From Oxydemutator sp963693105 (GTDB lineage: Bacteria; Pseudomonadota; Gammaproteobacteria; Poriferisulfidales; Oxydemutatoraceae), in assembly GCA_963693105.1 (NCBI GenBank), contig OY843752.1:1426001-1490000 (forward strand): 64,000 bases of DNA, written 5' to 3'. The notes under the pieces are model-generated. The model worked only from the letters and a program-made list of their open reading frames with translations, was not told the origin of the DNA and did not search any database. Of this stretch, positions 57,090 to 64,000 are shown piece by piece; position 1 is the stretch's first letter; every line of letters begins with the position of its first letter. The position numbers and the translations under genes were made by a program.

Positions 57090-58079
57090 ATGCTGACAAA
57101 CAAAAACGTTCTGGTTACCGGCGGCACCGGCTCCTTCGGCAGGGAATTCATCGCCACCGTGCTGGAGCACCACCGCCCGCGGCGGCTGGTGGTCTTCTCC
57201 CGCGACGAACTCAAGCAGTTCGAGATGCAGCAGCACCTCGACGATCCGCGCCTGCGCTGGTTCATCGGCGATGTGCGCGACGGAGCGCGCCTGCACCAGG
57301 CCATGGACGGCGTGGACCTCGTCGTCCACGCGGCCGCGCTGAAACAGGTGCCGACGGCTGAATACAATCCGATGGAATGCGCCAAGACCAACATCCACGG
57401 CGCCGAGAACGTCATCCAGGCGGCACTGCACTGCAACGTGGAAAAAGTCGTCGCGCTGTCCACCGACAAGGCCGCCAACCCGGCCAATCTATACGGCGCC
57501 ACCAAACTGGTGTCGGACAAATTGTTTGTCGCCGCCAACAATGTCGCCGGGGAAGGCCGCACGCGCTTTTCCGTTGTGCGCTACGGCAACGTGGCCAACT
57601 CCCGCGGCTCGGTGGCGCCGCTGTTCCGAAAGCTGATTGGCGAAGGCGCTGCGCACCTGCCCATCACCGACGAGCGCATGACGCGCTTCTGGATTACGCT
57701 CCGGCAGGGCGTGGACTTTGTTCTCAAAAGTTTCGAGCGCATGCAGGGCGGCGAGATTTTTGTCCCCAGAATCCCCTCCATACGCATCACCGACCTGGCC
57801 CGCGCGATGGCCCCGGACATGCCGTTGAAAACCGTCGGCATCCGCCCCGGCGAAAAACTGCACGAGGTGATGTGCCCATCCGACGACTCCCACCTGACCA
57901 TCGAGTTCGACGACCATTACGTGATTCGCCCCGCCATCACCTTCTTCTCCCGCAGCAACGACTACAACACCAACGCACTGAAAGAAAAAGGCCGCCCCGT
58001 GGAACAGGGCTTCGATTACAACTCCGGCGACAACCCGGAGTTTCTGACGGTGGAGCAGATACGGGCACTGGAAACGTGA
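57090..58079 (+). CDS. pseB: UDP-GlcNAc 4,6-dehydratase (inverting)
   Basis: A 329-residue short-chain enzyme that starts pseudaminic acid synthesis by dehydrating UDP-GlcNAc with C5 inversion. The Rossmann motif is TGGTGSFG (10-17). Catalytic residues match the FlaA1/PseB family: D126 and K127 in STDKAANP and Y135 with K139 in YGATK. PseB rather than a membrane-bound retaining dehydratase is shown by the short length and lack of membrane segments. Its stop overlaps the pseC start (GTGA). First gene of the pseudaminic acid operon. Confidence 0.95.
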   Translation: MLTNKNVLVTGGTGSFGREFIATVLEHHRPRRLVVFSRDELKQFEMQQHLDDPRLRWFIGDVRDGARLHQAMDGVDLVVHAAALKQVPTAEYNPMECAKTNIHGAENVIQAALHCNVEKVVALSTDKAANPANLYGATKLVSDKLFVAANNVAGEGRTRFSVVRYGNVANSRGSVAPLFRKLIGEGAAHLPITDERMTRFWITLRQGVDFVLKSFERMQGGEIFVPRIPSIRITDLARAMAPDMPLKTVGIRPGEKLHEVMCPSDDSHLTIEFDDHYVIRPAITFFSRSNDYNTNALKEKGRPVEQGFDYNSGDNPEFLTVEQIRALET

Positions 58080-59221
58080 TCCCCTACGGCAGGCAGGACA
58101 TTGCCGAGAACGATGTCGCGGCGGTGCGCGAAGCGCTGTTGTCGGATTTCCTGACCCAGGGCCCGCAAACGCCCGCGTTTGAAGAAGAAGTGGCGGCGTA
58201 TTGCGGCGCGCTTCATGCCTGCGCCGCCAACAGCGCGACCTCGGCGCTGCACCTCGCCTGCCTGGCGCTGGAACTGGGGCCGGGAGACTGGCTGTGGACC
58301 TCGCCGATTACCTTCGTCGCTTCCGCCAACTGCGCCCTGCACTGCGGCGCGCAGGTGGATTTTGTGGACATTGAACCGGGCACCGGCAACCTGAGCGGCG
58401 CCGCGCTGGAGGAAAAACTCGCCGTCGCCGACAAACAAAACCGCCTGCCGAAAATTGTCGTCCCGGTGCATCTCGCCGGCCAGCCCTGCGATCTGCGCGC
58501 GATACACGCGCTGGCGCAACGCTACGGATTTCGCATAATCGAGGACGCCGCCCACGCCATCGGCGCCCGTTACCTCGACGAGCCGGTCGGAAATTGCCGG
58601 TATTCGGACATCACCGTCTTCAGTTTTCATCCGGTCAAGATCATCACCACCGGCGAAGGCGGCATCGCGTTGACCAACGACGAGAACCTCGACAGGCAAA
58701 TGAAACTGCTGCGCTCGCACGGCATCACCCGCGACGAGCGCGAGATGGAAACCCCGCCCGCGGGTCCGTGGGATTACCGGCAGATTGCACTCGGCTACAA
58801 TTACCGCATGACCGACCTGCAAGCCGCCCTCGGGCGCAGCCAGTTGAAACGTCTGGATTCGTTCGTCGCGCGCCGCCGGCAACTGGCGCGGCGATACGAT
58901 GAGCGCCTTGCAGAACTGCCGCTGACACCGCTTGAACAGGCCGCCGGCGCGGAGAGCAGTTTTCATCTCTACATCGTCCGCGTCGCCGCGCAAAGGCATC
59001 TGCCGGCCTTCACCGCTCTGCGCGAAGCCGGCATCGGCGTCAACCTGCATTACATCCCGGTGCACACCCAGCCGTACTACCGCCGCCTGGGTTTCAACAC
59101 CGGAGATTTTCCGGCGGCGGAAGCGTATTACCGCGAAGCCATCAGCCTGCCGCTGTATCCGGCGTTGCAGGAAACACAGCAAGACACGATAGCGGAAAAA
59201 CTGCACGAAGCGCTGGCGTAA
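58076..59221 (+). CDS. pseC: UDP-4-amino-4,6-dideoxy-N-acetyl-beta-L-altrosamine transaminase
   Basis: A 381-residue DegT-family PLP aminotransferase, second step of pseudaminic acid synthesis. Key parts are ANSATSALHLA, IIEDAAHAIGA and the PLP lysine K188 in FSFHPVK. The start is GTG 58076, sharing bases with the pseB stop; the frame is open much further upstream but that part lies inside pseB. PseC is supported by position directly after pseB and by the opening IPYGRQDI typical of the family. Confidence 0.94.
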   Translation: MIPYGRQDIAENDVAAVREALLSDFLTQGPQTPAFEEEVAAYCGALHACAANSATSALHLACLALELGPGDWLWTSPITFVASANCALHCGAQVDFVDIEPGTGNLSGAALEEKLAVADKQNRLPKIVVPVHLAGQPCDLRAIHALAQRYGFRIIEDAAHAIGARYLDEPVGNCRYSDITVFSFHPVKIITTGEGGIALTNDENLDRQMKLLRSHGITRDEREMETPPAGPWDYRQIALGYNYRMTDLQAALGRSQLKRLDSFVARRRQLARRYDERLAELPLTPLEQAAGAESSFHLYIVRVAAQRHLPAFTALREAGIGVNLHYIPVHTQPYYRRLGFNTGDFPAAEAYYREAISLPLYPALQETQQDTIAEKLHEALA

Positions 59222-59233
59222 GCGGAAACACCG

Positions 59234-60385
59234 ATGCTGAACTACTGCAAACAATGCGTGATGCCGGACACCAAGCCGGATTTATGGTTCGGTGCCGATG
59301 GCGTTTGCAGTGCCTGCAGAAATTATGAAGCCCGCGAGAATATTGATTGGGAAACGCGAGCGAAAGAATTTGCCGGCCTGTTGAAGAAATACCGCTCCGC
59401 CAACGGCCAGCACTGGGATTGCATCATTCCCGTCAGCGGAGGCAAAGACAGCACCGCGATGGCGCTACAAATGCTCGACCTGGACATGAACCCGTTGTGC
59501 GTAACCTCGACAACATGCGATTTAAGCGAGATTGGGCGGAAAAATATTGAAAATATTAAAAACCTCGGCGTTGATTACATCGAATTTTCACCCAATCCCG
59601 TCGTTCGCCGGAAACTCAACCGCATCGGACTGATGCAGGTCGGCGATATCTCGTGGCCGGAACATGTCGGGATATTTACCATTCCTGTCAATGCGGCCGT
59701 TCGCTACAATGTGCCCTTGATTGTCTGGGGAGAAAACTCCCAGAACGAGTATGGTGGCCCTGCTTCCGCTACGAAGAACAGCGTGCTGGACCGCAGGTGG
59801 CTCGAAGAATTCGGCGGTTTGCTGGGGATGCGAACTTCCGATATCACCTTCATGGATGAAAAAATCGAGGAACGGAATCTCATACCCTACACTTATCCCA
59901 CCGACGAAGATCTCCGGAAAGTCGGTGTAACCGGCCTTTTTCTTGGATACTATTTTCCCTGGGACGGGTATGCCAATGCATCGCTCGCCCGGAAACACGG
60001 TTTTACAACTTATCAATCCACCGTTGAAGGATCCGTTTTTAATTATGAAAATCTGGACAATTACCAGACGGGTATCCATGATTATTTCAAGTTTCTGAAG
60101 TTTGGTTTCGGGCGCGCCACGGATATTGTCTGCCTGTATATTCGACGCGGGCGCCTGTCACGGAAAGAAGGCCTGGACCTGGTCAAAAAACACGATGGCC
60201 AGTTTCCCTGGTCCTATCTGGGGAAGCCCCTGGAAGACATTCTGGCGCCTCTGGAAATCACGGTGGATGAATTCACCGCTATTTGCGACCGTTTCACAAA
60301 CAAAAAGCTTTTCATCACGGATGTCGATGGAAATCTCGTCAAAGACGGAAAAGGAAACCTGACAAAGACTGGTTATGGTGATTAA
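59234..60385 (+). CDS. pseA: N-acetyl sugar amidotransferase (PseA/WbpG family)
   Basis: A 383-residue PP-loop ATPase that turns an N-acetyl group into an acetamidino group, using ammonia supplied by a HisH/HisF-like pair. It has an N-terminal zinc ribbon (C5, C8, C25, C28) and the PP-loop SGGKDS (68-73). PseA, LegG-neighbour proteins and WbpG share this layout. The next two genes are the hisH/hisF partners, and pseB/pseC lie before it, so the product is probably the acetamidino form of pseudaminic acid. The stop overlaps hisH as TAATG. Confidence 0.9.
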   Translation: MLNYCKQCVMPDTKPDLWFGADGVCSACRNYEARENIDWETRAKEFAGLLKKYRSANGQHWDCIIPVSGGKDSTAMALQMLDLDMNPLCVTSTTCDLSEIGRKNIENIKNLGVDYIEFSPNPVVRRKLNRIGLMQVGDISWPEHVGIFTIPVNAAVRYNVPLIVWGENSQNEYGGPASATKNSVLDRRWLEEFGGLLGMRTSDITFMDEKIEERNLIPYTYPTDEDLRKVGVTGLFLGYYFPWDGYANASLARKHGFTTYQSTVEGSVFNYENLDNYQTGIHDYFKFLKFGFGRATDIVCLYIRRGRLSRKEGLDLVKKHDGQFPWSYLGKPLEDILAPLEITVDEFTAICDRFTNKKLFITDVDGNLVKDGKGNLTKTGYGD

Positions 60386-60996
60386 TGAGTGTATTGATTA
60401 TTGACCATAATCTCTGCAACATCGATTCCATTGTGCGCGCCGTAGAAAAATGCGGAGGCGCCCCTGTTGTTTCAGCGACACCGCAGGCCCTCGAAAAAGC
60501 GGAAAGACTGATTCTCCCCGGTGTCGGAAATTTCACCGAAGCCATGACTGTCTTGCATACGACAGGATGGGCCAGGGCAATAACAGACGCCGTTTCAAGG
60601 AACAAAATCCCATTGCTCGGCATTTGCCTGGGAATGCAACTGCTGGCAACCCGGGGTGAAGAAGGCGGCGATACGGCCGGCCTGGACCTGATTCCCGGCA
60701 AAGTATTGAAACTGGCTCCTGCGGACACAAAACTCAGGATTCCCCATGTCGGCTGGAACGAGGTTGTTCAACGCTGCGCTGACCCCATCTTTAACGATGT
60801 GGACAACCGGAAGGACTTTTATTTCGTGCACAGTTACCACTTCGTGCCCTCCGATCCCGAAACAATCCTCTCGACGACACCATACGGTCTGGACCTGGTG
60901 TCCTCAATCAGAAAGGGAAATATTTACGGCATGCAGTTTCATCCGGAGAAAAGCATGAAAGCGGGCGCGCAATTGCTCCGAAATTTCCTGGCTTGA
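60385..60996 (+). CDS. hisH: HisH-like glutaminase subunit for sugar amidination
   Basis: A 203-residue class I glutamine amidotransferase. The nucleophile is C81 in GICLGMQL; His and Glu of the triad are H186 and E188 in QFHPEKS. It resembles HisH of histidine synthesis, but it lies between pseA and a HisF-like gene, with no other his genes. So it should feed ammonia to sugar amidination, as in Pseudomonas wbpG-hisH-hisF clusters, rather than make histidine. Confidence 0.9.
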   Translation: MSVLIIDHNLCNIDSIVRAVEKCGGAPVVSATPQALEKAERLILPGVGNFTEAMTVLHTTGWARAITDAVSRNKIPLLGICLGMQLLATRGEEGGDTAGLDLIPGKVLKLAPADTKLRIPHVGWNEVVQRCADPIFNDVDNRKDFYFVHSYHFVPSDPETILSTTPYGLDLVSSIRKGNIYGMQFHPEKSMKAGAQLLRNFLA

Positions 60997-61002
60997 TGCG
61001 CC

Positions 61003-61761
61003 ATGTTGAAGATCAGGATTATCCCGGTCATTTTGTACAAGAACCATGGCCTTGTGAAAGGCGTGAGTTTCCAGAGTTGGCGCCGAATCGGAACGGCTGT
61101 TCCGGCCATCAAGGTCTATGAAAGCCGGCAAGTGGATGAGTTAATCTTTCTTGACATCGCGGCAACACCGGAAAAGCGCATGGTTGATTATATGGAAATT
61201 GACCGGTTGGCGGATGAATGCTCGATGCCGTTGACGGTGGGAGGCGGAGTCAAAACCACCGATGACTTTTACCGTCTCCTGCGTGCCGGAGCCGACAAAA
61301 TATCGGTAAACACCGGCATCCTTGAAAACCCCGGGCTGATTGACGACGCTTCCGGACTTTATGGCACCCAGTGCGTTGTGGCCTCGATAGATTTCAAAAG
61401 GCGCGCCAATGGCTCTTGCGAGGTGTATAGCGGCTGCGGCACCCATCCCACCGGAAAAGATCCGGTTGCATGGGCAAAAGAAGTCGCTGAACGCGGCGCC
61501 GGTGAGATACTTTTGACATCAATTGATCGTGATGGAACAATGGCGGGATACGAAACTGACCTGATACGGCAAGTCGCGGAATCCGTTCCTGTTCCCGTCA
61601 TCGCCTCCGGCGGAGCGGGAAGTTATGAACACATGCGGCAGGCCATAAGCAACGGCAAAGCGGATGCACTGGCCGCCGCGAGTATTTTCCATTTCACGGA
61701 ACAAACGCCTGTCGAAGCAAAGCGGTATCTTGCCGCACAAGGCTTTAATATACGTATGTAA
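61003..61761 (+). CDS. hisF: HisF-like ammonia-channel subunit for sugar amidination
   Basis: A 252-residue beta/alpha barrel very close to HisF in length and in TVGGGV, SVNTG and TSIDRDGT. In true HisF, D11 and D130 are catalytic. Here D130 is kept (ASID) but position 11 is Leu (IIPVILYK, where HisF has CLDVK). That argues against cyclase activity on PRFAR and for a role as ammonia channel with the HisH-like protein. Position 6 bp after hisH and three genes after pseC agrees. Confidence 0.9.
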   Translation: MLKIRIIPVILYKNHGLVKGVSFQSWRRIGTAVPAIKVYESRQVDELIFLDIAATPEKRMVDYMEIDRLADECSMPLTVGGGVKTTDDFYRLLRAGADKISVNTGILENPGLIDDASGLYGTQCVVASIDFKRRANGSCEVYSGCGTHPTGKDPVAWAKEVAERGAGEILLTSIDRDGTMAGYETDLIRQVAESVPVPVIASGGAGSYEHMRQAISNGKADALAAASIFHFTEQTPVEAKRYLAAQGFNIRM

Positions 61762-61764
61762 TCC

Positions 61765-62406
61765 ATGGGGGAAACAATTCAAACAGAAACCTGGGGCGGT
61801 GATTTCGGGGATTCCTACACGAGCCAGAATCCGCACACTGCGGCTCAAATGGACGCCCTCTACCGGAAAAACTTCGGACTCACGCGCTCCGACCTCAACC
61901 GGGAATTCATGAACGGCATAGACTGTGCGTCTCGTGTCCTCGAAGTCGGAACCAACACAGGCGTTCAATTGCAACTATTGCAAAACATGGGCTTCAGCAG
62001 ACTGTACGGGATTGACGTTCAGGCGCATGCGCTGGAGAAAGCCCGACAACTTACGCATGACATTGATTTGACCCTCGGAGAGGCGTCTGATATTCCATTC
62101 AAAAACGACTTTTTTGATATTGTTTTCACTTCCGGTGTGCTGATTCACATAAGCCCGGAGGACATTTCCTCCGCAATCAGGGAAATTCATCGTTGCTCAA
62201 AACGCTATATCTGGGGATACGAATATTTTTCCGAAGAATATACATCCATCCCTTATCGCGGACAGGATGACTTGATGTGGAAAACCAATTTCTCGAAACT
62301 TTACCTCGACAAATTTCCGGACCTTAGGCTTGTAAAAGAAAAAAAAATCGCTTACCTGGAAAATGACAACCGGGACGTTATGTTTCTGCTTGAGAAAACA
62401 GACTGA
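61765..62406 (+). CDS. Pseudaminic acid biosynthesis-associated methyltransferase
   Basis: A 213-residue class I SAM-dependent methyltransferase. The SAM site is VLEVGTNTGVQL (about 58-69), with the second-strand acidic residue in LYGIDVQ, and the post-core FTSGVLIHISPED. The opening ETIQTETWGGDFGDSYTSQN is typical of a methylase family linked to pseudaminic acid clusters. It lies 3 bp after hisF. The methylated position is unknown. Confidence 0.85.
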   Translation: MGETIQTETWGGDFGDSYTSQNPHTAAQMDALYRKNFGLTRSDLNREFMNGIDCASRVLEVGTNTGVQLQLLQNMGFSRLYGIDVQAHALEKARQLTHDIDLTLGEASDIPFKNDFFDIVFTSGVLIHISPEDISSAIREIHRCSKRYIWGYEYFSEEYTSIPYRGQDDLMWKTNFSKLYLDKFPDLRLVKEKKIAYLENDNRDVMFLLEKTD

Positions 62407-62437
62407 TTAATCCGGCCCGTCCCGTCGCTTGAACACC

Positions 62438-63166
62438 ATGCAGGTATTGACTCTTCTCCAGGCGCGCACCACCTCCACCCGCCTGCCGGGAAAAGTATTG
62501 AAGCCCATTCTGAATGAGCCAATGATGCAGCGGCAGATTGAGCGCACCCGGACCGCCGACAAAATCGGCAGACTGGCCGTTGCCACCAGCGACCGGCCGT
62601 CGGACGATAAAATCAAGGCATTGTGCTCTTCGCTGCACGTTCACTGCTTTCGCGGCAATCTCGAAGATGTCCTGGACCGCTACTATCAGGCGGCCCTGCA
62701 TTACAAACCACGGCACATCGTACGCATGACCTGCGATTGCCCGCTGATGGATCCCCGAATCATAGACGGAACCATAGAACAGCATGTCCGGGAAGAAAAC
62801 GACTACACCTCCGCCGGTCATGATTCCGGCTACCCGCGCGGCCTGAATGTCGAAATCATGCGCTATGCCGCCCTCGAAACAGCATGGCGCGACGCACGGT
62901 CGCCGGACGACCGCGAGCATGTCACACTTTATATCAAGCGCCGTCCGGAACAATTCCGCACCGGATGTTTCACTTCTCCCGAGAATTACTCCGGCTTGCG
63001 CTGGACCGTGGACACGGAGGATGACTTCACTTTTGTCACACAGGTTTATGAAGCCTTGTACCCGGGCAATCCACGCTTCACAATGGAGGATATTCTCCAG
63101 CTACTGCAACAACGGCCGGAATTGGCCGCGATCAACTCCCAGTCGGCGCCAGTGCCGGCAAAATAA
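62438..63166 (+). CDS. SpsF/PseF-like cytidylyltransferase
   Basis: A 242-residue nucleotidyltransferase of the acylneuraminate cytidylyltransferase superfamily. The N-terminus LLQARTTSTRLPGKVL is the SpsF type of nucleotide-binding loop; RMTCDCPLMDP holds the metal-binding aspartate. Its place before pseG suggests it makes CMP-pseudaminic acid, as PseF does, but canonical PseF has a different loop with the phrase IPARGGSKR. Another CMP-sugar step is possible. Start at ATG 62438; a TTG three codons earlier is unlikely. Confidence 0.78.
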   Translation: MQVLTLLQARTTSTRLPGKVLKPILNEPMMQRQIERTRTADKIGRLAVATSDRPSDDKIKALCSSLHVHCFRGNLEDVLDRYYQAALHYKPRHIVRMTCDCPLMDPRIIDGTIEQHVREENDYTSAGHDSGYPRGLNVEIMRYAALETAWRDARSPDDREHVTLYIKRRPEQFRTGCFTSPENYSGLRWTVDTEDDFTFVTQVYEALYPGNPRFTMEDILQLLQQRPELAAINSQSAPVPAK

Positions 63167-63177
63167 CGGAGCCAATC

Positions 63178-64000
63178 ATGAAAATCGTCATCCGCACCGA
63201 CGCTTCGGCGACCATCGGCAGCGGACACGTCATGCGCTGCCTGACGCTGGCCGACGCCTTGCGCGAGCGCGGCGCCGAAGTGCGTTTCATCTGCCGGGCG
63301 CACGAAGGCAATCTGGTCGGTCTTGTGCGCGGCAAACAATACAACTGCGCCCTGCTCGACTCACCTGCTGCGGGTGCCTTGTGGCGCCGCGACGCCGAAG
63401 AAACCGCACATGTCGTTCAACAAACCAAGACGTGTGACTGGCTGATTGTGGATCACTACTCTCTGGATCGGCATTGGGAGGCGGCCATGCGCCCCTATGC
63501 AAAAAAGATCATGGTGATTGACGATCTGGCAAACCGCGAACACGACTGCGACTTGCTGCTGGACTGTGTCTGCAACCGGCAGCAAGAAGACTACCGGCCA
63601 TTGTCGCCGCCCTCCTGCCGCTTTCTGCTGGGCGCCGCCTACACCCTGTTGCGCCCGGAATTTGCCGAACTGCGCCCCGCTACATTGGCGCGCAGGGAAA
63701 AAACGACCGAAATCCGGAACCTGCTTGTAACCCTGGGCGGCGCCGACCCGGACAACCTGACGGGAGCCGTACTGCGGCAACTTTCCGCCGCTGATTTACC
63801 GGATGATATTGCAATCGACGTTATTCTGGGCGCGGCCTTCTCCCGGCGCGCGGAAATTGAAAAAGTGGCCGCCAATCTGCCGGTGCGAACGGGCGTTTCC
63901 GTCGCGGTGAACGACATGGCCGAACGCATCAGCCGCGCGGATATGGCCGTCGGCGCCGGCGGCGGAAGTGTCTGGGAGCGATGTTGCCTCGGGCTGCCTT
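63178..64000 (+). CDS. pseG: UDP-2,4-diacetamido-trideoxy-altropyranose hydrolase, cut by the window end
   Basis: The first 274 residues of PseG, which removes UDP from the pseudaminic acid intermediate. The catalytic His is H17 in TIGSGHVMRC. The MurG/GT-B-like fold follows, with VIDDLANREHDCDLLLD (about 115-131) and LLVTLGGADPDN (about 182). The frame is open to the window end, so C-terminal part lies beyond. Start ATG 63178 follows GGAG by 8 bases. Genes pseH and pseI, needed to complete the pathway, are not in the window and probably follow. Confidence 0.92.
   Translation, partial: MKIVIRTDASATIGSGHVMRCLTLADALRERGAEVRFICRAHEGNLVGLVRGKQYNCALLDSPAAGALWRRDAEETAHVVQQTKTCDWLIVDHYSLDRHWEAAMRPYAKKIMVIDDLANREHDCDLLLDCVCNRQQEDYRPLSPPSCRFLLGAAYTLLRPEFAELRPATLARREKTTEIRNLLVTLGGADPDNLTGAVLRQLSAADLPDDIAIDVILGAAFSRRAEIEKVAANLPVRTGVSVAVNDMAERISRADMAVGAGGGSVWERCCLGLP

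Noticed and set aside
60385..61761. Histidine biosynthesis hisH-hisF
   Set aside because: No other his genes nearby, the genes are embedded in the pseudaminic acid operon, and HisF lacks Asp11.

Overview
The window looks like a chromosomal piece of a high-GC gammaproteobacterium. Two blocks carry gene orders familiar from that class: bamD / rluD-pgeF-clpB (20.3 to 15.7 kb) and tyrS / M23 peptidase-anmK / erpA - coiled-coil membrane protein - argC (27.2 to 31.1 kb). A type IV pilus block (pilA-pilC-pilD-coaE) and bamD also point to a Gram-negative with an outer membrane. Housekeeping DNA is GC-rich with very short intergenic gaps. Three stretches are visibly more AT-rich and look acquired: 1-5.2 kb, about 36.1-36.6 kb and 42.2-45.0 kb.

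Layout. 0-5.2 kb: the end of a small membrane protein, a single-chain restriction-modification enzyme and a pentapeptide-like membrane protein. 5.3-9.8 kb: soluble NAD-dependent formate dehydrogenase (flavin subunit, then molybdopterin subunit). 9.8-12 kb: an aminotransferase/dehydrogenase pair resembling GnnB/GnnA, which make 3-amino UDP-GlcNAc for lipid A. 12.0-12.7 kb: tRNA-Ser(GGA) with a truncated IS481-type transposase behind it. 12.7-20.2 kb: minus-strand run rluD (broken by a 134-bp tandem duplication), pgeF, clpB and a LanM-like protein whose start overlaps clpB. A sigma-32-like promoter sits before clpB. 20.3-32.6 kb: bamD, nadE, pilACD, coaE, tyrS, M23 peptidase, anmK, erpA, argC, hemJ. 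32.7-36.1 kb: a small protein with a nitrile-hydratase-type (NHLP/proteusin) leader behind a kinase-like gene, facing a Gfo/Idh dehydrogenase and a radical SAM protein. 36.1-45.0 kb: AAA ATPase, LPS-kinase-like protein, glycosyltransferases, a wrecked epimerase and a nucleotidyltransferase-like/fucosyltransferase fusion. 45.0-52.3 kb: one 2419-residue secreted repeat protein. 52.5-57 kb: fused ATP sulfurylase/APS kinase, argD, argF, phoU. 57.1-64.0 kb: a pseudaminic acid locus with the amidination branch (pseB, pseC, pseA, hisH2, hisF2, methylase, cytidylyltransferase, pseG), cut by the window end.

How it fits together. Much of the right half builds surface glycans (pseudaminic acid with acetamidino modification, fucosylation, capsule-type transferases), next to a giant extracellular repeat protein. 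The most unusual material is RiPP-like: an NHLP-leader peptide with a Ser/Thr/Cys tail, a nearby radical SAM enzyme, and 17 kb away a LanM-like protein. The LanM-like protein keeps most dehydratase residues, lacks the cyclase zinc ligands and is coupled to clpB. These assignments come from reading motifs by eye. No database search was run.
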